Notes under the pieces: model-generated | The model's input: the letters and a program-made list of their open reading frames with translations, nothing else | Database searches by the model: none | What the model was told of the DNA's origin: nothing | In this document: positions 1 through 8,745 of the stretch, piece by piece | Position numbering within the stretch: the first letter of the stretch is position 1 | How the letters are laid out: every line of letters starts with the position of its first letter | Position numbers and translations under genes: made by a program | Assembly: GCF_001404985.1 (NCBI RefSeq) | Contig: NZ_JRLF01000009.1 | Location: 434,001 to 498,000 of the forward strand | Direction of reading: 5' to 3' | Length of the DNA: 64,000 nucleotides | DNA from: Flavobacterium aquidurense | GTDB taxonomy: Bacteria; Bacteroidota; Bacteroidia; Flavobacteriales; Flavobacteriaceae

Positions 1-1
1 T

Positions 2-1735
2 CAGGAATTCTTTAGAACATTGTATGATAATGGCGATTTTATTGAAGAAATAACAGAACAATTATACGATGCAAAAGCGAATCAGTTTCTTGCAGATCGT
101 TTCGTAGTTGGTACTTGCCCAAAATGTGGCAATGACGGAGCTTATGGTGATCAATGCGAAAATTGCGGATCGACTCTAAATGCTACAGATTTAATAAACC
201 CAAAATCGACAATTACTGGAGAAACTCCTGTTTTGAAAGCAACAAAGCACTGGTTTTTACCACTTGACCTATATACTGAATTCCTGACTGAATGGGTTTT
301 GGTTGGACATAAAAACGATTGGAAACCTAATGTTTACGGACAAGTTAAATCATGGGTTGACGGTGGATTGGAACCTCGTGCAGTAACGCGTGACCTTGAT
401 TGGGGAATTGATGTTCCGGTTGAAGGTGCTGAAGGAAAAAAATTATATGTTTGGTTTGATGCGCCTATCGGGTACATTTCATCAACAAAAGAATGGGCTT
501 TACGCGAAGGAAAAGATTGGGAACCATACTGGAAAGATGAAGACACGAAGTTGGTTCATTTTATTGGGAAAGACAATATTGTTTTTCACTGTATTATTTT
601 CCCAGCGATGCTTAAAGCCGAAGGAAGCTATATTTTACCGGACAATGTTCCTGCAAATGAGTTTTTGAATTTGGAAGGAAACAAACTTTCGACTTCTAAA
701 AACTGGGCGGTTTGGCTGCATGAATATTTAGAAGAATTTCCGGAGAAACAAGATGTTTTGCGTTATGCATTGACATCAAACGCTCCAGAAACTAAGGATA
801 ACGATTTTACCTGGAAAGATTTCCAGGCGAGAAATAACAACGAATTGGTTGCCATTTTTGGGAATTTTATTAATCGTGTTGTGGTTTTAACCAATAAATA
901 TTACGACGGATTTATCCCAACTCCGAATGAATTATCTGAAGTTGACGAGAATACTTTGGCAGAATTAAAAGCGTATCCAGCCGTGATTTCAAGTTCGGTT
1001 GAGCGTTACAGATTCCGTGAAGCTCTTGGCGAATTGATGAATGTGGCACGTTTAGGAAATAAATATCTTGCCGATGAAGAGCCTTGGAAAGTAATGAAAG
1101 ACAATCCGGAGCGCGTAAAAACTCAAATGTATGTTGCCTTGCAAATTGCTGCTGCGTTGAGCATTTTGGCTGAACCTTTCTTGCCTTTTACTGCTGCTAA
1201 ATTGTCGAGAATCCTGAAAAACGAAGGTAAATTGAATTGGAATGATGTTGCCGAAAATTCAGAATTGATACCGGAAGGGCACCAAATTGGTGAAGCCGAA
1301 TTATTATTCGCAAAAATCGAAGACGAAGAAATACAAAAACAAATAGATAAATTGGAAGCTACAAAAACTGCTAATCTTGCGGAAAGCAAACAACCGGAAC
1401 CTCAAAAAGATTTGATTCAGTATGAGGATTTCGCTAAAATGGATTTACGCGTAGGAACTATTATTGAAGCGGAAAAAATGCCGAAAGCAAACAAACTTCT
1501 AGTTCTTAAAATCGATACCGGAATTGATGTTCGCACGATTGTTTCTGGAATTGCCGAAAGCTTTTCGCCAGAAGAAATCATTGGTAAACGTGTTACAGTT
1601 TTGGCAAATTTAGCGCCAAGAGCTTTACGCGGAGTTGAAAGTCAAGGTATGATCTTAATGACAACAAACACCGAAGGAAAACTGGTATTCGTAAATCCTG
1701 ATACTGATGCACCAAATGGTGAAACGATAAACTAA
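2..1735 (+). CDS. metG: methionyl-tRNA synthetase, 3' part (5' end outside window)
   Basis: Charges tRNA-Met with methionine in the cytosol. The reading frame is open from base 2, so the gene starts upstream and roughly the first hundred residues with the HIGH motif are missing. Visible in order: a zinc-knuckle segment ([16 protein letters not shown]), the GKDN/FHCIIFP part of the catalytic core, the KLSTS version of KMSKS, an anticodon-binding helical domain, and a C-terminal Trbp111/EMAPII-like tRNA-binding domain (from about [18 protein letters not shown]). The appended tRNA-binding domain is usual for the bacterial dimeric form. The gene is followed by a strong hairpin. Identification is secure; only the N-terminus is unknown. 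Confidence 0.97.
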   Translation, partial: QEFFRTLYDNGDFIEEITEQLYDAKANQFLADRFVVGTCPKCGNDGAYGDQCENCGSTLNATDLINPKSTITGETPVLKATKHWFLPLDLYTEFLTEWVLVGHKNDWKPNVYGQVKSWVDGGLEPRAVTRDLDWGIDVPVEGAEGKKLYVWFDAPIGYISSTKEWALREGKDWEPYWKDEDTKLVHFIGKDNIVFHCIIFPAMLKAEGSYILPDNVPANEFLNLEGNKLSTSKNWAVWLHEYLEEFPEKQDVLRYALTSNAPETKDNDFTWKDFQARNNNELVAIFGNFINRVVVLTNKYYDGFIPTPNELSEVDENTLAELKAYPAVISSSVERYRFREALGELMNVARLGNKYLADEEPWKVMKDNPERVKTQMYVALQIAAALSILAEPFLPFTAAKLSRILKNEGKLNWNDVAENSELIPEGHQIGEAELLFAKIEDEEIQKQIDKLEATKTANLAESKQPEPQKDLIQYEDFAKMDLRVGTIIEAEKMPKANKLLVLKIDTGIDVRTIVSGIAESFSPEEIIGKRVTVLANLAPRALRGVESQGMILMTTNTEGKLVFVNPDTDAPNGETIN

Positions 1736-1762
1736 CTTTTTTTAGTGAAATAATAAATAAGA

Positions 1763-1807
1763 GAAAGTTATCCGCCTAAAACATCTGGCAGATAACTTTC
1801 TTTATTT
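1763..1807 (+). terminator. intrinsic terminator of metG
   Basis: Inverted repeat GAAAGTTATC (1763-1772) and GATAACTTTC (1791-1800), 10 bp perfect, followed by TTTATTT. It lies 28 bases after the metG stop codon. Confidence 0.75.
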
Positions 1808-1862
1808 AAATACGTTTATATAAATAATCATACTCAACTTACACAATCTGAGAATAAATCTT

Positions 1863-1870
1863 TAATTTTG
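1863..1870 (+). promoter_or_regulatory. possible -7 element of the toxin-antitoxin operon
   Basis: TAATTTTG fits the Bacteroidetes TAnnTTTG -7 consensus and lies 18 bases before the antitoxin ATG. No clear TTTG -33 element is seen, so support is moderate. Confidence 0.45.
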
Positions 1871-1888
1871 AGTAAATAAAAGAATATC

Positions 1889-2125
1889 ATGAACTTGACT
1901 GCACAAATAAAAAAGAATTTAATATCCAGAATCAAAGATTCTAAGGATTTGAATTTTCTTAATGCACTTCAAACTATTTTTGATGCCTCTGAGCAAGAAC
2001 TTTATGAATTGTCAAATGACCAAAAGATGGCAATTGAGAATAGTCGTATGGAAATTGAAAAAGGAAATTTTCATAAAAATGAAGAAGTAATTTCTGAAAT
2101 GAGAGAATGGCTAAAAAAGAAATAG
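1889..2125 (+). CDS. antitoxin of a RelE/ParE-type toxin-antitoxin pair
   Basis: Small (78 residues), charged, helical protein with no recognisable catalytic motif. Size, position and a 19-base overlap with the downstream ParE-like toxin gene mark it as the cognate antitoxin; such proteins bind the toxin and usually repress their own operon. The C-terminus (KNEEVISEMREWLKKK) is the expected toxin-wrapping segment by analogy with other ParD/RelB-like antitoxins. The family call rests mainly on context, since the protein itself matches only the general pattern of Bacteroidetes addiction-module antitoxins. Confidence 0.75.
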   Translation: MNLTAQIKKNLISRIKDSKDLNFLNALQTIFDASEQELYELSNDQKMAIENSRMEIEKGNFHKNEEVISEMREWLKKK

Positions 2126-2406
2126 TCTGGTCTTCTTTGGCTAAACTTCAACTACAAAATGTTCTTGAATATTATTTTATTAGAAATGAATCTCCGACTT
2201 ACAGCTTAAAACTGTTAAACGAAGTCGAAGATTTATTAGATACACTTTCAAAGTCAGAATTGATTGGAAGACTTACTTCAAATAAAATCACTCGTGTTGT
2301 TTCTATGAAAGTCTATCTAGTATTCTACGAAATAAACGAAAATCAAATCGAAATAGTGTCTTTTTGGGATAATCGTCAGGATGTTAAAAACAGAAAAGTA
2401 AAATAA
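2107..2406 (+). CDS. RelE/ParE-family toxin
   Basis: A 99-residue protein with the ParE/RelE fold signature: an N-terminal WSSLAKLQLQNVLEYY helix pair, then a short beta-sheet core ending in KVYLVFYEINENQIEIVSFWDNRQDV. The family comprises gyrase poisons (ParE) and ribosome-dependent mRNA interferases (RelE). The YLVFYEI...ISFWDNRQ-like C-terminus fits the ParE branch better, but sequence alone cannot settle the target. The start overlaps the antitoxin gene by 19 bases, which implies translational coupling. The gene is complete and appears intact. Confidence 0.85.
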   Translation: MAKKEIVWSSLAKLQLQNVLEYYFIRNESPTYSLKLLNEVEDLLDTLSKSELIGRLTSNKITRVVSMKVYLVFYEINENQIEIVSFWDNRQDVKNRKVK

Positions 2407-2427
2407 ACCTTTTTTTAGTGAAAGGTT
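2406..2427 (+). other. short stem-loop directly after the toxin stop codon
   Basis: AACCTTT (2406-2412) pairs with AAAGGTT (2421-2427) over a TTTTAGTG loop. It may assist termination together with the next hairpin. Confidence 0.4.
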
Positions 2428-2446
2428 AGATGTGAAATATTAAAAC

Positions 2447-2475
2447 ATGAGAAATTTCTCATATTTTTTCTTTTT
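2447..2475 (+). terminator. intrinsic terminator of the toxin-antitoxin operon
   Basis: A 16-base perfect palindrome ATGAGAAATTTCTCAT (2447-2462) is followed by a T-rich run (attttttcttttta). It isolates the operon from the structured region downstream. Confidence 0.65.
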
Positions 2476-2504
2476 ATCTGAGTTTATAGTCGTACGTTTG
2501 TCTC

Positions 2505-2639
2505 GACAAAATATCTGGAGACTTTAAATAGAAACTTATTCAAAGTTAACATAAGCGAACCCTCTCAATGGTGCTGGAGCAGGAAACTGCCCTTAATCTA
2601 TCCTTTGGATATTTTGTCACACCTAAAGCGAGGGTTTCG
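2505..2639 (+). ncRNA. candidate structured RNA or leader (unassigned)
   Basis: This noncoding stretch folds on paper into several helices. P1 pairs GCGAACCCTC (2555-2564) with GAGGGTTTCG (2630-2639, one bulge). Inside it are GGTG (2570-2573) with CACC (2620-2623), a GCAG-GAAA-CTGC hairpin closed by a GNRA tetraloop (2579-2590), and TATCC-TTT-GGATA (2599-2611). A further 11-base perfect match, GACAAAATATC (2505-2515) with GATATTTTGTC (2608-2618), would cross P1 as a pseudoknot or replace the last hairpin, so two states are possible. It ends 20 bases before the ATG of the next gene. I do not recognise the family; Bacteroidetes RNAs such as Flavo-1 should be compared. Confidence 0.5.
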
Positions 2640-2659
2640 TGCGTTTAATATTTTCGATT

Positions 2660-2935
2660 ATGACAAAAGAAAATGAAAAAACATCGGAGCCAGATGTAAT
2701 AACGGCAATGGCAAAATTTTTATCAGACATTTGGTATGAAGAGGATTTTAGGGATCAACCGGAATATTTGTCCGAAATTTTCGAGACAATTCTCTTAAAT
2801 GAAATGGGTGATGACCAGGATCTCAGAGTCAAAATGGTAAGTTCTATCAGAATCAGCAAATTGCTGGCAAATGCGCTTGGCTCTTTTTCTGATAGTGAAA
2901 TTAACAATGCCTGCCAGAAAATCATGAATGCCTAA
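2660..2935 (+). CDS. hypothetical acidic protein, 91 residues
   Basis: I do not recognise this family. The ATG at 2660 (MTKENEKTSEPDV) is chosen over a GTG at 2639 because the GTG lies in the closing arm of the structured region upstream. The protein is small, acidic, predicted helical and soluble, with no signal peptide, membrane segment or cysteine-rich motif. It stands alone, between a candidate structured leader and a large palindromic repeat. If the leader is real, this is the gene it would control. Confidence 0.6.
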   Translation: MTKENEKTSEPDVITAMAKFLSDIWYEEDFRDQPEYLSEIFETILLNEMGDDQDLRVKMVSSIRISKLLANALGSFSDSEINNACQKIMNA

Positions 2936-3012
2936 TACCACACAAAAACAAGTTTAATCCTAAACTTATTGATAAAAAAATCGAAGATTAAAAATTAAAT
3001 CTTTGACTTTAT

Positions 3013-3168
3013 TGTGCCGTCAGGCACTAGATATTGGTAGAAAAAACATGAATTTAAATAGATTTGGCGTGCCGTAGGTACGCAACAAACGAAATCTATT
3101 GCGTACCTACGGCACGCTAACGAATTTTAAACCTAATTTTCTACCAATATCTAGTGCCTGACGGCACA
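3013..3168. repeat. nested palindromic REP/MITE-like element
   Basis: The outer arms, 32 bases each, are perfect inverted repeats starting TGTGCCGTCAGGCAC (3013-3044) and ending GTGCCTGACGGCACA (3137-3168). Inside is a second perfect 19-base pair of arms, 3067-3085 (GCGTGCCGTAGGTACGCAA) and 3099-3117. Each arm can itself form a small hairpin (GTGCC-GTCA-GGCAC), as in REP or BIME units mobilised by RAYT transposases. No coding capacity is visible. A degenerate single arm recurs at 59808-59845. The element fills most of the 297-base gap between the orphan gene and the EamA gene. Confidence 0.85.
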
Positions 3169-3232
3169 TTTTATCTATTGTTGTCCTATATTTCTTTTCA
3201 AATAAGAGAAAAAATAAGATATTTGTTATCCT

Positions 3233-4120
3233 ATGAAAATCACCAAACCAAGATTAGCCTTAATCTGCGGAATACTTTGTATTTCTATATTCCCAATATT
3301 GGTAAAACTTAAATTAGCTCCCGGATTAATCTCGGCTTTTTATCGCATGGCTTTTGCCTTTACTTTGCTTTTGCCTTATGTTTTTTTGACCAAAAACTTT
3401 AAGCTTCCAAAAACAAAATTTATTCTGTTGGCAATGCTTTGCGGCATTTTATTCTCATCAGATGTTGCCGTCTGGAATATCGCCATTCAGGATTCAAGCG
3501 CGACTCAGGCTTCGTTGCTGACGAATTTATCTCCGCTTTGGGTTGGGATTGGTTCTTTCTTTTTTTTGAAAATAAAACCTGCTACAAATTTCTGGATCGG
3601 GACTGTTGTTTCCTTATTTGGGATGATCACTTTGGTTGGTTTTAGCTTTTTTCTGGACCTCAATTTTGATCAGGCTTTTCTATTCGCAGTTTTATCCGGA
3701 ATCTTATATTCGATATATCTTTTGGTGAGCAAAAATGTCCTTTCAGATGTTGATGTTCTTTCGTTTATGACCATTAGTTTATTCGCATCGAGCATTTATT
3801 TGGGAATACTATGTTATTGCTTAGATCAGCCTTTTACAGGATTTTCGGATACGGGTTGGTTTGTGTTAGTACTTCAAGCCGTTATTTGCCAATTGTGCGC
3901 TTGGCTTTCTATTAGTTATGCGACACAACATATGCGTGCAACAAGGGTTTCGCTAAGTTTATTAAGTCAGGCTGTAATTACTTCTGTATTAGCTTGGTTG
4001 TTTTTAGAAGAACAAATAACTTTACAAATGGTTTTTGGCGGAATCATTTTGCTATTCGGAATCAGGATTACGTTTTACGATAAAGCTATTTCTTTTAAGG
4101 GATTGTTTTCTAAGAATTAG
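3233..4120 (+). CDS. EamA/DMT-family membrane transporter
   Basis: A 295-residue integral membrane protein with about ten hydrophobic segments in two repeats, the standard size and layout of the drug/metabolite transporter superfamily (RhaT/EamA). Typical signatures are the N-terminal LALICGILCISIFPILVKL helix, the AFYRMAFAFTLLLPYVF segment, and the second-half LSLLSQAVITSVLAWLFLEEQ with its EEQ turn. It acts as a metabolite or drug exporter in the inner membrane. The substrate cannot be read from sequence. It stands alone between two repeat-filled gaps. Confidence 0.9.
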   Translation: MKITKPRLALICGILCISIFPILVKLKLAPGLISAFYRMAFAFTLLLPYVFLTKNFKLPKTKFILLAMLCGILFSSDVAVWNIAIQDSSATQASLLTNLSPLWVGIGSFFFLKIKPATNFWIGTVVSLFGMITLVGFSFFLDLNFDQAFLFAVLSGILYSIYLLVSKNVLSDVDVLSFMTISLFASSIYLGILCYCLDQPFTGFSDTGWFVLVLQAVICQLCAWLSISYATQHMRATRVSLSLLSQAVITSVLAWLFLEEQITLQMVFGGIILLFGIRITFYDKAISFKGLFSKN

Positions 4121-4179
4121 GATTTAGAATTGGCACACGGATAATACGGGTTTAGACGGATTGGTTTTTGAAAATCTTT

Positions 4180-4341
4180 TTAATCTGTGGTAAAAAAATA
4201 GTGTAAATTAGTGTAATTCTTGGCTAAAAAGTTCTCTCGCAGATTTGGCAGATTGAGCAGATTCTTTTTAAATCTATATAATCATCTTAATCTGTGGCAA
4301 AAAAAAATTCGTGACAATTGGTGTAATTCGTGGCAAAAAAA
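4180..4341. repeat. two diverged direct copies of an ATCTGTGGC-type intergenic repeat
   Basis: TTAATCTGTGGTAAAAAAAT.. (4180-4230) and TTAATCTGTGGCAAAAAAAA.. (4287-4341) align through GTGTAATTC(T/G)TGGC at their ends. Related sequence recurs as a perfect inverted repeat at 57346-57431. No gene is visible in the 4121-4382 gap. Confidence 0.7.
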
Positions 4342-4382
4342 CCTGAAACCTGAAACAAAACAAACTTGAAACAACTTTTTCT

Positions 4383-5090
4383 ATGTTACATAAAAACAAA
4401 ATACCAAATTTAAAAGTAATAGCATTCGATGCCGATGATACTTTATTTGTAAACGAACCTTACTTTGAAGAAACGGAGCATAAATTTTGCGCTTTGATGG
4501 AGGATTATCTTTCGCATCAGGGAATCTCGCAGGAATTGTTTAAAATCGAAATTGCAAATTTACCTTTATATGGTTACGGAATTAAAGGTTATATCCTTTC
4601 GATGATTGAAGCGGCGATGAACATTTCGAACAATACAATCCCAATTGAGGTTATCGCAAAAATTATTCAGTACGGAAAAGAATTACTTGAGAAACCAATT
4701 GAGCTTCTGGACGGAGTCGAAGAAACTTTACAAGCTTTACACGGCAAATACAAATTGGTTGTCGCCACAAAAGGCGACTTGAAAGACCAGCACAGCAAAT
4801 TGCACCGTTCAGGTTTAGGACATTATTTTCATCATATCGAAGTAATGTCAGACAAACAAGAAATTGATTATGAAAAACTATTAGGTCGTTTAGAGATTCA
4901 GGCAAACGAATTTCTAATGATTGGAAATTCATTAAAATCAGATGTTTTGCCGGTTTTAGGACTTGGAGGTTATGCCGTACACATTCCGTTTCACACCACT
5001 TGGGAACACGAAAAAATTAGCCATAAAGTAGAACACGAACACTTTAGTTCATTCGAAAAAATTACTCAAGTACTTGAGAACTTATCATAA
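4383..5090 (+). CDS. HAD-superfamily hydrolase
   Basis: A 235-residue soluble phosphatase-like protein. Motif I is FDADDTLF (the nucleophile and acid Asp pair), motif II is VVATKGD with its Thr, and motif III/IV is FLMIGNSLKSDVLP with a Lys and Asp in the expected places. A helical cap lies between motifs I and II, as in subfamily I (phosphoglycolate phosphatase- or YjjG-like) enzymes. The substrate is unknown. The stop codon overlaps the next start (TAATG), so it is translated together with the CAT-like gene. Confidence 0.9.
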   Translation: MLHKNKIPNLKVIAFDADDTLFVNEPYFEETEHKFCALMEDYLSHQGISQELFKIEIANLPLYGYGIKGYILSMIEAAMNISNNTIPIEVIAKIIQYGKELLEKPIELLDGVEETLQALHGKYKLVVATKGDLKDQHSKLHRSGLGHYFHHIEVMSDKQEIDYEKLLGRLEIQANEFLMIGNSLKSDVLPVLGLGGYAVHIPFHTTWEHEKISHKVEHEHFSSFEKITQVLENLS

Positions 5091-5719
5091 TGAAAACACT
5101 TTTAGATTTAGAAAACTGGAACAGGAAAGAACATTTTCAACATTTCAGACAAATGGAGGAACCTTTTTTTGGTGCAACCGTACAAATTGATTGTACAAAA
5201 GCATATCAGGCTGCAAAAAACCTTAAAGCTTCTTTCTTTATTTATTATTTGCATAAAACGTTAGTTGCAGTGAATTCTATTGAAAATTTCAAATATAGAA
5301 TTGCTGATGACAATATTTATATCAATGACCGTATTGATGTATCAGCAACAATTGGACGCGAAGACGGAACTTTTGGATTTTCATTAATAGAATATAATCC
5401 TGATTTTAAAATTTTCGAGCAAAATGCTTTAACAGAAATTGAACGTATTCAAAACACAACAGGTCTTTTTACAAGATCTTTTGATGATGATAATGTAATT
5501 CATTTCTCTGCAATTCCGTGGCTTAATTTTAGTTCACTTTCTCATGCCCGCAGTTACACGTTTCCAGATAGTTGTCCTAAAATTTCTTTTGGCAAAATGA
5601 TCACTTCTGAAACCGGAACCAGAACAATCGCAATGTCAGTGCACGTTCATCATGGCCTAATGGATGGTTTGCATATGGGGCAATTTGTAGATTATTTTCA
5701 GGAATTAATGAATACTTAA
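5090..5719 (+). CDS. chloramphenicol acetyltransferase-like (CAT) acyltransferase
   Basis: A 209-residue protein of the CAT fold. The C-terminal motif VHVHHGLMDGLHMGQF contains the HHxxxDG catalytic signature in which the second His is the general base and the Asp structural. The N-terminal FRQMEEPFFGATVQID matches the CAT start, where the usual Cys/Asn-containing core is replaced. Classical CATs acetylate chloramphenicol, but chromosomal flavobacterial homologues are often of unknown acceptor. The gene overlaps the HAD hydrolase start-to-stop, forming a two-gene operon. Resistance activity is possible but not shown. Confidence 0.85.
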   Translation: MKTLLDLENWNRKEHFQHFRQMEEPFFGATVQIDCTKAYQAAKNLKASFFIYYLHKTLVAVNSIENFKYRIADDNIYINDRIDVSATIGREDGTFGFSLIEYNPDFKIFEQNALTEIERIQNTTGLFTRSFDDDNVIHFSAIPWLNFSSLSHARSYTFPDSCPKISFGKMITSETGTRTIAMSVHVHHGLMDGLHMGQFVDYFQELMNT

Positions 5720-5819
5720 AAAACATTTAACCTTATTCTGTTGTTCTTATGGCTTATTCTGGAGAATAATTCCTACAATAAATTGTTTGTTTGATGAAAA
5801 TTTAAAATCTCAAATAACA

Positions 5820-6956
5820 ATGAAAAAAATTGTAATTGTTCTAGCGTTTTCGCTTGGTTTAACGAACATTCACGCGCAAACAGAAACAGAAAAAAATACT
5901 GGAAATGACTATAACAGATGGTCGATCGAAGTAGCTGGCGGAGTTAACAAACCTCAACGTCCAATGACGGAAGGTTATTTTACTTCAACTCCAAGTTTTT
6001 ATGTTGGAGACCTGGGAGTTAGGTACATGCTTAACAACAAGTTTGGTTTAAAAGCTGATTTTGGATACAATAGTTTTACAGGAAAAAACAACTCTGTAGA
6101 TTTTGATTCAAAATATTACAGAGCAGATTTGCAAGCTGTTGCAAACTTAGGCAGAATCATGAATTTTGAAACATGGACTAAAACAATTGGTTTATTAGGG
6201 CATGCCGGTTTTGGTTTAGCTCAGTTAGAAAACAAAGACTTACATGTTAAAGACAGAATGGGTAATTTTATTGCGGGTGTTACAGGTCAAATCAGATTAA
6301 CTGACAGACTTGCCTTAACCGGTGATTTTACTACTATTTTGAATGCTTCTCAAAATTCTACTTTTGATGGTGCAACTTTTGGAGACACAAGAGGTTTTAC
6401 AGGTATCCTTTTTAACGGTACTGTTGGTCTGAATGTGTATTTAGGAAAAAATACTAAACATGCTGACTGGGTTGTTGTATCACATGATTTTGATTCATCA
6501 GCTTTAGAAAGCAAAATGGCAGATCTTGAAGCTTTAGTTAGAAAAGCACCAGAAAAACAAGTAGTTATCGAAAAACAAATTAGTGCTCCTGTAGTAAGTG
6601 ACAAAGATGTTATTAAAGAAATGATTAACGACAAATATTACAGCGTTTATTTTGACTTTAATAAATCGACTCCAATCGAAAATTCTACTGCTGCAATTGA
6701 CGTAGTTTTAACTTATTTAAGAAAAACTCCTTCAGCATCTATTGATATTATTGGTTACGCTGATCAGGTTGGTAGTTCAGAGTATAACGAGAAATTATCA
6801 AACACAAGAGCCAACAATGTTAAAACAATTTTTGAAAAAGCAGGTATTGCATCTTCAAGATTAAATGTTGTAGCCGGTGGAGCTGATACATCTATTCAAA
6901 AAGACTCAGAAGAAGCTAGAAGATTGGCAAGAAGAGTTACTTTTAGAGTAAAATAA
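5820..6956 (+). CDS. OmpA-family outer-membrane protein
   Basis: The start at 5820 gives a clean signal peptide (MKKIVIVLAFSLGLTNIHAQ); an upstream TTG at 5787 is less likely. The mature protein has an N-terminal eight-strand-barrel-like region (residues about 30-215, many aromatic alternations) and a linker. A C-terminal OmpA/MotB peptidoglycan-binding domain (from about VYFDFNKSTPIENST) contains the NxxLSxxRAxxV-like segment NEKLSNTRANNVKTIFEKAG and ends in RRVTFRVK. It is expected to anchor the outer membrane to peptidoglycan. It is monocistronic, with a strong terminator. Confidence 0.93.
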   Translation: MKKIVIVLAFSLGLTNIHAQTETEKNTGNDYNRWSIEVAGGVNKPQRPMTEGYFTSTPSFYVGDLGVRYMLNNKFGLKADFGYNSFTGKNNSVDFDSKYYRADLQAVANLGRIMNFETWTKTIGLLGHAGFGLAQLENKDLHVKDRMGNFIAGVTGQIRLTDRLALTGDFTTILNASQNSTFDGATFGDTRGFTGILFNGTVGLNVYLGKNTKHADWVVVSHDFDSSALESKMADLEALVRKAPEKQVVIEKQISAPVVSDKDVIKEMINDKYYSVYFDFNKSTPIENSTAAIDVVLTYLRKTPSASIDIIGYADQVGSSEYNEKLSNTRANNVKTIFEKAGIASSRLNVVAGGADTSIQKDSEEARRLARRVTFRVK

Positions 6957-6977
6957 TCTAAGCATTATTAAAAAATC

Positions 6978-7013
6978 AAGTCCTGAAGAAATTATTCTTC
7001 AGGACTTTTTTTA
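6978..7013 (+). terminator. intrinsic terminator of the OmpA-family gene
   Basis: A 13-bp perfect stem AAGTCCTGAAGAA (6978-6990) with TTCTTCAGGACTT (6995-7007) over a 4-base loop, followed by a T run. Confidence 0.9.
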
Positions 7014-7177
7014 TACCTTTAAGGTAAATCATAATCAAATATAGAGAACTCTTTCTTTAGCAAAACAAAGCAATAATTTGATTATCAATCCTTAATCTAA
7101 TTGTTTTATAAGCTGAATGTTAATAATTCAAAAATAAAAGAGCCTGAATTTGGAATAATTATTGTTGGTAAAAAAAC

Positions 7178-8653
7178 ATGAAAAAATCATTACTCTTCTT
7201 TCTTCTGATCTATAAATCAGTACTGTTGGGTCAAACGGTATTGAATTCATATCCCTTAAACCTGCATAATCCTTTAGAAAATGGTCAGGCTTTAAATGTT
7301 GAGGATGTAAAAACCCATGATATTTATGTTTTTGCTGCAGATGATAACAACATCAATATTTTAAAATACAACAAATCCTTTTTTCTGAACAATCAGTTTA
7401 CTGATTCTATAAAATATGTCGAAAAAAGAACTCTGGCCGGCTACAGTATTAGCGAAGATGGAAATCCTACACTTTACTGGAGTTCAAAAAACTTACGAAA
7501 CCTGCGTATTATAAAATATTATCTGGGAACAAAAATTTCTAAACCTTTAAATTTTGATTTCCCAAGTGATATCGAATATTTGATTACTACCTTTCAAAAA
7601 GATAATGTTTTTTACATTATTGGAAAAGAAAAAAACCAACAACATCTGCTTCTTTATGAATTTAGTAATGGAAAATGCGAAATAAAAATGTTCGATTTTT
7701 CAGCCTTTTCTTTTCAAAATGAAAAAGGACAAAACCTTAGTTTTAGTGCGCTTATTCGATATTTTCCAATCCAGAACATAGATTCTAATGAGTTTAATAC
7801 TTTAGATAAAAGCGCCAAAATGATTAAAATGTATGTACTCGAAAATGATATCATCTTAACTTTCGACTATAATGCAAAAAAAACACAGGTCTTCAATCTT
7901 AACTTAGAAACTACAACTGTAACAGAGAAAAATTTTGACCAGCCGGTTTTAAAAAATACCTCTAAGACCTCAAATTCTTTTTATCTTAAAAACAAACTGT
8001 TTCAAATCAATGCGAATCAGGAAGAACTAGCATTTGATATAAAAGATTTCGATTCCGGAAAGACAATTAAAAGTAATTCAATTTCAAAAAATGATACGAT
8101 CCCTTTTACAAACTCTCCAATGTTTCTTCAAATAGACAACGAGAAGCCTCAAAAATTAAAAACGGTTTCTAAATTCCTAAAAAATTTATCTTCATTAAGT
8201 GGAGCTGTTTCTGTTTTAGAAAACAATAATAATAGTTATGTGACTTTGGGAGGTTTTGTAGAACATATTTATACTGATGCCTTTTATGCACCACGAGATT
8301 ACATGACTTTCCAGGATTTTGACAATCCTTCGATCCGGGAATATTCAAGAAGCAGAATGGTTTTCTTTGATTCAACACTAAATTCCAATTACGAATTTGT
8401 AAACAATAACCAACAGGAACCACTGGCAATTGATAATATTATATATTTTTTAAGCATTACTAAAAATGTATCGTTGCAAAACTTTCTTAAATTAAAAGAT
8501 TACTCTATTCTGAGCTATTATGACACCGAATCTAAACAGTATCTAATGCGTAAATTTACGGATGGCTTAATACGGGAAGATAACGGAAATCCGATTATGA
8601 ACAAGTCACAATTTTCAAAACAGGCCTCTTTTGGCACCATTAAATCACATTAA
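7178..8653 (+). CDS. hypothetical exported protein, 491 residues
   Basis: I do not recognise the family. The N-terminus MKKSLLFFLLIYKSVLLGQ is a signal peptide with cleavage near Gly-Gln. The mature part is rich in Asn, Lys and aromatic residues and has repeated short beta-like segments (for example NVFYIIGKEKNQQHLLLYEF and DIILTFDYNAKKTQVFNL), which suggests a beta-propeller or barrel-like secreted protein. No catalytic motif, lipobox or C-terminal type IX sorting domain is evident. It stands alone upstream of ferritin, with no shared operon signal. Confidence 0.7.
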   Translation: MKKSLLFFLLIYKSVLLGQTVLNSYPLNLHNPLENGQALNVEDVKTHDIYVFAADDNNINILKYNKSFFLNNQFTDSIKYVEKRTLAGYSISEDGNPTLYWSSKNLRNLRIIKYYLGTKISKPLNFDFPSDIEYLITTFQKDNVFYIIGKEKNQQHLLLYEFSNGKCEIKMFDFSAFSFQNEKGQNLSFSALIRYFPIQNIDSNEFNTLDKSAKMIKMYVLENDIILTFDYNAKKTQVFNLNLETTTVTEKNFDQPVLKNTSKTSNSFYLKNKLFQINANQEELAFDIKDFDSGKTIKSNSISKNDTIPFTNSPMFLQIDNEKPQKLKTVSKFLKNLSSLSGAVSVLENNNNSYVTLGGFVEHIYTDAFYAPRDYMTFQDFDNPSIREYSRSRMVFFDSTLNSNYEFVNNNQQEPLAIDNIIYFLSITKNVSLQNFLKLKDYSILSYYDTESKQYLMRKFTDGLIREDNGNPIMNKSQFSKQASFGTIKSH

Positions 8654-8745
8654 TTTTTATTAGAATTAATCCAAATGTCTTGTGTTTATGGATTTCCAAA
8701 AAACGGAATGGATTATTTTTCTAACTTTACAAAAAAGTCATCATT

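Noticed and set aside
2555..2639. Hammerhead ribozyme or 4.5S/SRP RNA
   Set aside because: The CUGANGA and GAAA core of hammerheads and the GGAAGGAAGCAGCC-like SRP core are absent.
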